DNA of 33,644 bases from a bacterium (GTDB lineage Bacteria > 4484-113 > JAGGVC01): NCBI GenBank assembly GCA_021158185.1, contig JAGGVC010000058.1:1-33644 (forward strand), given 5' to 3'. The position numbers and the translations under genes were made by a program. Of the stretch, positions 31,993 to 33,644 are shown one piece after another. The notes beneath the pieces are model-generated. The model had not been told where the DNA came from and ran no database searches. It worked only from the letters and a program-made list of their open reading frames with translations. Each line of letters begins with the position of its first letter. Position 1 is the stretch's first letter.

Positions 31993-31998
31993 TATAAT
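31993..31998 (+). promoter_or_regulatory. -10 box (TATAAT) of first lipoprotein gene, very short leader
   Basis: TATAAT ends 18 bp before the ATG at 32017. The expected RNA start (about 32005) coincides with the first base of the ribosome site GAGGTGAT (32005-32012). No good -35. The same arrangement is repeated before the second copy. Confidence 0.5.
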
Positions 31999-32016
31999 TT
32001 CATTGAGGTGATGAAA

Positions 32017-32433
32017 ATGAGATCGCTTTTTTTGATGACGATGTGCCTGAGTATCGTGTTCCTGCTGTCCTGCGGCGGCGGGAAAGAATCCGCGGTAGTG
32101 CTAGGTTCAGGCGGATATGGCTGGCAAACCGGTGATCTGGAAATAATGGTTTGTTGTCACTACCCAGGCGAGGATGTGGCAGGGCGCTTCGCCGGAGTTG
32201 ATGTCGCTGTATGGAAAACGACATCGGAACTCTTTAAGTCGGGAGAAACTTGGTCGGGAGGCAAATGCCTTTTCGAGGATTTGCCGGTTGGCAATTATCT
32301 TGTCACGATTCGGGGTGTCATAGACGACGGGTATTTTATTAGGGATTTCCCGAATGACGAATGGTTTCCCGTGACGATCAGAGAAAACGAAACGACGTAT
32401 TTCTCGTATACCGTGGAATGTAGAGAGAAATAA
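32017..32433 (+). CDS. Small lipoprotein with CnaB/SpaA-like beta-sandwich (copy 1)
   Basis: 138 residues; ATG at 32017 chosen for the GAGGTGAT site 4 nt upstream (ATG 32011 and GTG 32008 overlap that site). Lipoprotein signal MRSLFLMTMCLSIVFLLSCG, with lipobox LLSC and Cys at residue 19, followed by a Gly linker. The mature part (DLEIMVCCHYPGEDVAGRFA, then FAGVDVAVWK, LFEDLPVGNYLVTIRG, FPNDEWFPVTIRENETTYFS) has the strand pattern of a single prealbumin-like/CnaB domain, whose hallmark is lpxGxYxVxI. It has a tandem paralogue at 32550-32984. Role unknown; probably anchored in the cell envelope. Confidence 0.83.
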   Translation: MRSLFLMTMCLSIVFLLSCGGGKESAVVLGSGGYGWQTGDLEIMVCCHYPGEDVAGRFAGVDVAVWKTTSELFKSGETWSGGKCLFEDLPVGNYLVTIRGVIDDGYFIRDFPNDEWFPVTIRENETTYFSYTVECREK

Positions 32434-32493
32434 AACGTCTATATTACGACGCACGCCGGATGATGTTCGACACCGTGCAGTCCTTCCTGAACA

Positions 32494-32511
32494 GCGCCCA
32501 TTCCTGGGCGC
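32494..32511 (+). terminator. Hairpin between the two lipoprotein genes
   Basis: GCGCCCA-TTCC-TGGGCGC, a perfect 7-bp stem 60 nt after the first lipoprotein stop. There is no T-run, so it is a weak terminator candidate. It overlaps where a -35 for the -10 box at 32525 would lie and might affect that promoter instead. Confidence 0.35.
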
Positions 32512-32524
32512 TTCCCGAATCTAG

Positions 32525-32530
32525 TATAAT
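32525..32530 (+). promoter_or_regulatory. -10 box (TATAAT) of second lipoprotein gene, very short leader
   Basis: TATAAT ends 19 bp before the ATG at 32550. RNA start is expected near 32537, the first base of GAGGTGAT (32537-32544). The promoter/ribosome-site unit is duplicated from copy 1. Confidence 0.5.
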
Positions 32531-32549
32531 ATCTCCGAGGTGATGAAAT

Positions 32550-32984
32550 ATGAGATCGCTTTTTTTGATGACGATGTGTCTGATCGTGTTCCTGCTGTCC
32601 TGCGGCGGCGGCGGGAGTGAGTTGCAGCAAATTCTAAATCCACCGCCAAGACTAATAGGGAATTTGGAGATTACGGTTTACAGAGAATACGCACACTGGG
32701 CAGGTGATGATCGTCCTCCCACAACAGCCGGTGGAATAGAAGTCGGCATCTGGGCGTCTCAAACTGAGTTGTTGTATTCCGGCAAAACAGATAGTGCGGG
32801 AATGTGGGGAACGTATAATTTGACCGTTGGCGATTATCTTGTCACGATTCGGGGCGAAGAAGAATCCAATGATGAGGATTGGTATCGCTATTTTCCGAAC
32901 GATGAATGGTTTCCCGTGACGGTCAGGGAACACGAAACGACGCTGTTTTCGTATACCTTGGAGTGGCGTCAGAAAGACGATTAA
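32550..32984 (+). CDS. Small lipoprotein with CnaB/SpaA-like beta-sandwich (copy 2)
   Basis: 144 residues, tandem paralogue of 32017-32433. The signal MRSLFLMTMCLIVFLLSCGG is nearly identical, one residue shorter by a 3-bp deletion, with lipobox LLSC. The C-terminal half also aligns (TVGDYLVTIRGEEES, FPNDEWFPVTVREHETTLFS), while the middle (IGNLEITVYREYAHWAGDDR, IEVGIWASQTELLYSGKT) has diverged and contains a longer loop. Both copies carry a run of seven T in codons 4-6. Its TAA overlaps the stop of the convergent gene at 32981. Function unknown. Confidence 0.83.
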   Translation: MRSLFLMTMCLIVFLLSCGGGGSELQQILNPPPRLIGNLEITVYREYAHWAGDDRPPTTAGGIEVGIWASQTELLYSGKTDSAGMWGTYNLTVGDYLVTIRGEEESNDEDWYRYFPNDEWFPVTVREHETTLFSYTLEWRQKDD

Positions 32985-33421
32985 CTCCCGTTTTCATCCG
33001 GCAGTGGTTTCAGCCATCGGGATTTGACCCATCCCGATTCGCCAATATACTTCCCCTCGTAAATCCTGACCTCTGCTCCGTAAAATCCAGCTCCGATCTT
33101 GAGAACTTTCGTTCTGCGGTCTACCAGGATGGACTTGCCTTCAAGCGTCTGCTTCGCCGCGCCGAGTTGATCGTCGACAGAAATCAGTCGGTCGAATTCC
33201 TTCATATCGTCTACCGTCGTAAATACCCAAACGGGCGAATCTACGCCCAAGTCAAGAATTCCATATTCACCTGTCCTGAGCAATGGGGTTGATTCCGAAG
33301 TGGTTATTGACTTTTGCGGGTACGACGGCGAGCTATTCAGGAGTCCACATGCCGCCCGAAATGTGACGAAAATGACGAGAGCAACAAAAATCCAAATACA
33401 ACTATAACTCCGCCCTTTCAT
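32981..33421 (-). CDS. Putative lipoprotein with SH3-like C-terminal domain
   Basis: 146 residues; ATG at 33421 with GGAGGAAG upstream. N-terminal hydrophobic segment (CIWIFVALVIFVTFRAAC) ends in a possible lipobox RAAC at residue 25, so it is a lipoprotein or a simple membrane anchor. The C-terminal ~60 residues (SILVDRRTKVLKIGAGF, then EVRIYEGKYIGESGWVKSRW) have the SH3b pattern ending GxxGWVxxxxL, often used to bind cell-wall peptides. A perfect -10 box TATAAT (33450-33445) lies 23 bp upstream. It converges on the second lipoprotein gene with shared stop-codon bases (TTAA, 32981-32984). Confidence 0.75.
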   Translation of the reverse strand: MKGRSYSCIWIFVALVIFVTFRAACGLLNSSPSYPQKSITTSESTPLLRTGEYGILDLGVDSPVWVFTTVDDMKEFDRLISVDDQLGAAKQTLEGKSILVDRRTKVLKIGAGFYGAEVRIYEGKYIGESGWVKSRWLKPLPDENGS

Positions 33422-33444
33422 AACTTCCTCCAGAAATCACGCCG

Positions 33445-33450
33445 ATTATA
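33445..33450 (-). promoter_or_regulatory. -10 box (TATAAT) of the SH3-like lipoprotein gene
   Basis: Perfect TATAAT on the minus strand, start expected near 33438, giving a ~17-nt leader that holds only the ribosome site. TTTTCA 16 bp upstream is a weak -35. It is divergent from the galactokinase promoter. Confidence 0.45.
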
Positions 33451-33492
33451 TCACGCTGTCGCGCGATGAAAATAATTTTTTCGCATGAAATT

Positions 33493-33521
33493 TTGTGCAT
33501 ATCCGGGATTTCTGGTATCTT
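33493..33521 (+). promoter_or_regulatory. Promoter of the galactokinase gene, predicting a leaderless mRNA
   Basis: TTGTGC (33493-33498), 17-bp spacer, TATCTT (33516-33521). Seven bases separate the -10 from the GTG at 33529, so the start codon would be at the very 5' end of the RNA. No ribosome site is present before this GTG. Confidence 0.45.
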
Positions 33522-33528
33522 TTTTGCC

Positions 33529-33644
33529 GTGGATAAGCCAGTTTTTCTTGGGGAAGCTGACGCGTTCAAGAAGCTCTACGGCGCGAGTCCCGATGTCATC
33601 GTCAGAAGCCCAGGCCGCGTGAACATCATCGGTGAGCATACCGA
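33529..33644 (+). CDS. galK: Galactokinase (GHMP kinase), first 38 codons, cut by the right edge
   Basis: GTG start at 33529; the frame encodes a short lead-in (FLGEADAFKKLYGASPD) and then VIVRSPGRVNIIGEHT, which is the galactokinase signature (PGRVNLIGEHTDY) at the usual place near residue 25-40. Galactokinase phosphorylates galactose at C1 in the Leloir pathway. Other GHMP kinases with the GEHTDY motif, such as N-acetylgalactosamine kinase types, cannot be excluded because only the N-terminus is present. It has no ribosome site, and the promoter abuts the start codon. Confidence 0.78.
   Translation, partial: MDKPVFLGEADAFKKLYGASPDVIVRSPGRVNIIGEHT

Overview
The window reads as a stretch of chromosome from a motile, respiring, diderm bacterium. 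The diderm assignment rests on a periplasmic adaptor (HlyD type), several lipoproteins and a flagellar cluster. I cannot place it in a named phylum. The order of the flagellar genes (membrane protein, fliK, flgD, flagellar-operon protein, flgE, flbD, fliM, fliY, fliO, fliP, fliQ) follows the Bacillus/Clostridia/Thermotogae plan, not the enterobacterial one. Promoters with a clear -10 TATAAT and strong GGAGG(TGAT) ribosome sites are common. No RNA genes, insertion sequences, CRISPR arrays or phage genes are visible.

Layout. (1) 1-4879, plus strand: a YbhGFSR-like export operon, with the 3' end of an HlyD-type adaptor, two separate ABC ATPases (one lacking the switch histidine) and two ABC-2 permeases. 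(2) 4956-8367: a sigma-28/sigma-D type promoter, an unrecognised 216-residue protein, a Maf/MptE-like flagellin glycosylation protein, and a single-pass membrane protein in the position of YlxF/MotE. (3) 8328-18802: the flagellar hook, switch and export block. It has a second sigma-28-like promoter, a 230-nt structured leader before fliK, a predicted three-way-junction RNA before flgE, a strong hairpin after flgE, and a terminator plus new -10 box between fliP and fliQ. fliR, flhB and flhA do not follow fliQ; a secreted CAP-domain protein does. (4) 19905-30210, minus strand: a tightly overlapped complex I operon, nuoABCDHIJKLM, with a strong sigma-70 promoter. The NADH module (nuoE, F, G) and nuoN are absent. 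NuoI carries a four-helix membrane domain at its N-terminus, and NuoH, NuoK, NuoL and NuoM are all longer than usual. (5) 30457-33644: a DUF92 membrane protein, a small GIY-YIG-like protein behind a promoter/terminator pair, two tandem duplicated small lipoproteins, an SH3-like lipoprotein, and the first 38 codons of a galactokinase.

How it works together. Regions 2 and 3 build and probably glycosylate the flagellum. Their regulatory DNA suggests control by a flagellar sigma factor plus RNA-level control of fliK and flgE. Region 4 would pump protons using an electron-input module encoded elsewhere. Several genes (flbD, galK, the two lipoproteins, possibly the DUF92 gene) have -10 boxes so close to the start codon that leaderless or nearly leaderless mRNAs are expected.

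Most worth following up: the structured RNA upstream of flgE, the switch-like fliK leader, the membrane-fused NuoI, and the unknown protein transcribed from the sigma-28 promoter with the Maf-like gene.
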